Below, in pieces: positions 61,932 through 64,000 of a stretch of 64,000 nt of DNA (positions within the stretch are counted from its first letter, which is position 1; each line of letters starts with the position of its first letter). The notes under the pieces were generated by a model. That model was not told where the DNA came from. It searched no databases and saw nothing but the letters and a program-made list of their open reading frames with translations. This DNA comes from Planctomycetota bacterium (lineage in GTDB: Bacteria > Planctomycetota > J058 > J103). The stretch spans positions 693,482 to 757,481 of the forward strand of contig BPJM01000001.1 in NCBI GenBank assembly GCA_026004615.1. Direction: 5' to 3'. Made by a program: the position numbers and the translations under genes.

Positions 61932-62928
61932 ATGCGCTCGATCGCTGCCTCCGGCGCGGCGCTCGTGCTCGCCGCAGCCGGGTTGCTGGCTGGAGCCGCC
62001 GTGCCCGCCCGCGCCGCGGGCAAGAGTTTCCTCGGCCAGCGGCCCCCCCGAAATCGCCGCCGCGCGCTGGGTGAACACCGAACCGCTGGAGCTGGCGCGG
62101 CTGCGCGGCCGGCTGGTGCTCATCGAGTTCTGGTCGCCGGGCTGAGGGCCATGCCGTGCGGCGGTGCCGCACCTCAACGAGCTGCACACCAAGTACGGCC
62201 CCCGGGGGCTGGTCATCGCGGCGCTCACCCAGAGCGCGACCGACAGCTTCCTCAAGGAGCACAAGATCGCCTACCCGGTCGGCATCGGCGGCGGCAGCTT
62301 CGCGGCCTATGGGGTGACCGGCATCCCCCAGGTCTACCTGGTCGGCCCCGACGGCCGGGTGGTGTGGGAGGGCCATACCAGCGGGCTGACCGAGGCGCTG
62401 ATCGAACAGCACCTGCAGCAGGTGGTGGTGTTTCCCGAGCGCGAGCAGTGGCCGCGCGTGCTCGAGCCGGCGGCGAGGGCGGCGCAGGCCGGCAGGCTCG
62501 GCGAGGCGTGGCGCAAGCTCGAGCGGCTGGGAGAGCTCCAGGGCGAGGAGGCCGAGGCGCAAGCGGCGCTCCGCTCCTACATCGAGCGCAAGGCCGAGGC
62601 GGTGCGGCGCGCGGTCGAGGCCGCGGTCGCCGAGGGCGACTATTACGCCGCGCAGGCCGAGCTGCGGGCGCACGAGCGCGCCTTCCAGGGGCACCCGTTC
62701 GGCGAGCAGATCGAGGAGCGGCTGCGCGCGTTCAAGCGCGATCCCGAGATCCAGAAGGCGATCCGGGCCGGCGCGCTGTTCGAGCAGGCCCAGGCCCTCG
62801 AGGCCCAGGGAGATCTCCGGCGCGCGCTGGGGTACTACGCGCAGGCGGCCAAGGTCGGCGAGGGCACGAAGGCCGGTGCGCGCGCGCGCGAGCGGGCCGA
62901 GGCGCTGGCGGCAAAGCTGGGGCGGTAG
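61932..62928 (+). CDS. Exported TlpA/redoxin-like protein, probable selenoprotein (UxxC), one +1 frameshift
   Basis: 331 residues after removing one C from a C7 run (62043-62049) and reading TGA at 62143-62145 as an amino acid. ATG at 61932 has AGGAGGAGGA 6 nt upstream; a signal peptide covers about residues 1-30. The thioredoxin fold follows: 'LVLIEFWSPG', position 71 encoded by TGA, then 'GPCRAAVPHLNELH' with C74. This makes a U-G-P-C site where TlpA/ResA proteins have C-x-P-C, and the cis-Pro region is intact ('VTGIPQVYLVGPDG'). The C-terminal 170 residues are charged helices ('AEAVRRAVEAAVAEGDYYAAQ') resembling TPR-like arms. It should reduce or isomerise disulfides in the periplasm. Selenocysteine is inferred from the TGA position and the downstream hairpin; a TGC-to-TGA error or mutation is the alternative. 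Confidence 0.7.
62156..62172 (+). promoter_or_regulatory. Candidate bacterial SECIS hairpin
   Basis: GTGCGGC, loop GGT, GCCGCAC: a perfect 7-bp stem beginning 10 nt after the TGA. Bacterial SECIS elements are short hairpins within about 40 nt downstream of the UGA with a G (commonly GGU) in the apical loop; in E. coli fdhF a 17-nt apical hairpin with GGU in its loop starts 11 nt after UGA. The stem uses an Arg CGT codon (62155-62157), the only CGT I find among about two dozen Arg codons of this gene. Its T pairs with the A of the His codon CAC. Confidence 0.6.
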
Positions 62929-63003
62929 CGAGCGCGGCCAGCCGCCGGGGCGCGGTGGCCGAACAACGCGCGCGGCCCGCGCGTCCAACATCGCGTGAGC
63001 GAG

Positions 63004-64000
63004 ATGAACGCAACGCTCGACGCGGACAAGGCGGTCGTGCGCGCCGCCGGGGTGGCGGAGCTCACCGCGGCGCTGGTCGCGATCGACACGGTCTCGCGCC
63101 GCTCCAACCTCGATTTTCTGCAGGCGGTCGAGGACCGGCTGCGCGCGCGCGGCGGCGGGCAGTGGCGGTTCCGCCGCCTGAGCTACCAGGGCCGCTTCGG
63201 CCGCGAGCAGGCCAACCTGATCGCGACGCTGCCCGATGCCGAGGGCCGCGACAGCGGCGGGTTGGTGCTGGCCGGCCACGCCGACACCGTGCCGTACGAC
63301 CCGGAGAGCCGCGCGACCACGCAGGCGGTGCGGCAGGGCGAGCTGCTCTACGGCCGCGGCAGCTGCGACATGAAGGGTGCGATCGCGGCCATGCTGCTCG
63401 CCGCCGAGGCGGTGGCGCGGAGCGGGGCGCCGCGGCGGCGCGCGCTCACGATCCTGATCACCGCCGAGGAGGAGATCGGCTGTCTCGGCGCCAAGCGGCT
63501 GCTGCGGGATCGCGCGCTGCGCGCCGACATGGCCTGGGTGGGCGAGCCCACCTCGCTGCGCCCGGTGCGCATGCACAAGGGGTGTCTGGGCGCCGAGGTG
63601 CGCACCCACGGGCGGCCGAGCCACGCCTCGCGGCCGGAGCTGGGCGAGAGCGCGCTGTTGCCGGCTTGCCGCGCGGTGCTGGCGCTCGAACGGCTCGCGG
63701 CGGAGCTCGAGCGCGAGGGCCTGCTCGATGCGCCCGGCGCGGGCGAGCCCTCGCTCTGGCAGCCGCCGGCGGCGACCCTGGTCGTGGGCCTCATGCAGGC
63801 GGGGACCGCGCGCAACGTGGTGCCGGCGGAGGCGAGCTTCACGATCGATGTGCGGGTGCTGCCCGGCCAGGACATCTCGGCGCTCCGCCGCCGGGTGGAG
63901 CGGGTGGTGGCGGAGGCGCTCGGCCCGCAGACGCGGGCGGAGCTGATCTGGACGGCGACCGATCCGCCCATGATGACCGCCGCCGACGCCGAGGTGACGC
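63004..64000 (+). CDS. M20-family peptidase/deacetylase (ArgE/DapE type), 3' end outside the window
   Basis: The first 332 codons of a gene that runs off the right edge. ATG at 63004 is chosen; GTG at 62995 in frame is an alternative. Metal and catalytic residues of clan MH are present: H92-x-D94 ('LAGHADTVPYD'), D122 ('GRGSCDMKGA'), E155-E156 ('TAEEEIGCLG') and Glu in 'WVGEPTSLRP'. 'RTHGRPSHASRPELGESAL' marks the dimerisation-domain His. The pattern fits acetylornithine deacetylase (ArgE) or related amidohydrolases better than carboxypeptidases, but substrate cannot be fixed without the C-terminus. It follows the redoxin gene by 75 bp. Confidence 0.87.
   Translation, partial: MNATLDADKAVVRAAGVAELTAALVAIDTVSRRSNLDFLQAVEDRLRARGGGQWRFRRLSYQGRFGREQANLIATLPDAEGRDSGGLVLAGHADTVPYDPESRATTQAVRQGELLYGRGSCDMKGAIAAMLLAAEAVARSGAPRRRALTILITAEEEIGCLGAKRLLRDRALRADMAWVGEPTSLRPVRMHKGCLGAEVRTHGRPSHASRPELGESALLPACRAVLALERLAAELEREGLLDAPGAGEPSLWQPPAATLVVGLMQAGTARNVVPAEASFTIDVRVLPGQDISALRRRVERVVAEALGPQTRAELIWTATDPPMMTAADAEVT

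Noticed and set aside
61777-63624. Open minus-strand frame upstream of the ABC permease
   Set aside because: Antisense to the redoxin and M20 genes; the permease starts at 61776 at its first helix.

Overview
This is a very GC-rich (roughly 70 percent or more by eye), gene-dense bacterial chromosome segment. The layout suggests a Gram-negative-type cell envelope: type II secretion/type IV pilus-like proteins, a lipoprotein, exported metalloproteases and lipid-carrier glycosyltransferases. The mix of LamG-bearing prepilin proteins, M28-PDZ and matrixin/IPT proteases, a YugP-like peptidase and a Ski2-type helicase would fit a planctomycete, myxobacterial or other 'deltaproteobacterial-type' lineage. 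I cannot assign it more closely. I see no rRNA, tRNA or CRISPR.

Layout. 1-6 kb: the end of an unknown gene, an AmpG-like MFS permease, a CDF metal exporter, an HD phosphohydrolase, an FHA membrane protein and an M24 peptidase. 6-12 kb: a coiled-coil CxxC protein (minus strand), an exported M28-PDZ peptidase followed by a 202-bp tandem duplication and a REP-like palindrome, a Bfd-like [2Fe-2S] protein, a lipoprotein and accD. 12-16 kb: an unknown protein, a gene remnant cut by a decayed ISNCY-type insertion sequence, and a small protein plus nucleotidyltransferase pair. 16-30.5 kb: a PAP2-GT39 fusion, a crotonase-like protein, an exported protein next to a matrixin with four IPT repeats, a class II aldolase, a PelF-like glycosyltransferase, a DHH phosphoesterase and a Ski2/HelY-like helicase.

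30.5-48.3 kb (minus strand) is one long operon, apparently read from a promoter near 48.35 kb: FHA protein, PilM-PilN fusion, PilO/GspM-like, PilP/GspC-like, TPR protein, GspG, GspH, a giant GspK, GspJ and GspI. It is a type II secretion-like pseudopilus set. Several members carry LamG/ConA-like folds, and the GspK homologue is 1,821 residues long. The secretin, ATPase and GspF are not in the window. Many junctions are GTGA stop/start overlaps, which implies translational coupling.

48.4-64 kb: oligoendopeptidase F, a zinc-ribbon protein, an S41 protease, tsaD, a YugP-like peptidase, an amidohydrolase, threonine-branch genes (thrC, hom, lysC), an ABC transporter pair, a TlpA/redoxin-like protein and a partial M20 (ArgE/DapE-type) peptidase.

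Two points need care. First, seven +1 insertions interrupt five otherwise intact genes (FHA, pepF, S41, tsaD, redoxin). Most are in or beside short homopolymers, so sequence error is the simplest reading. Second, in the redoxin gene at 61.9-62.9 kb an in-frame TGA sits exactly where the first cysteine of the WCxxC-type active site belongs. It is followed 10 nt later by a perfect 7-bp hairpin with a GGU loop. This is a strong candidate for a selenocysteine-containing (UxxC) exported thioredoxin-like protein, and it is the most interesting item in the window along with the LamG-decorated pseudopilus operon.
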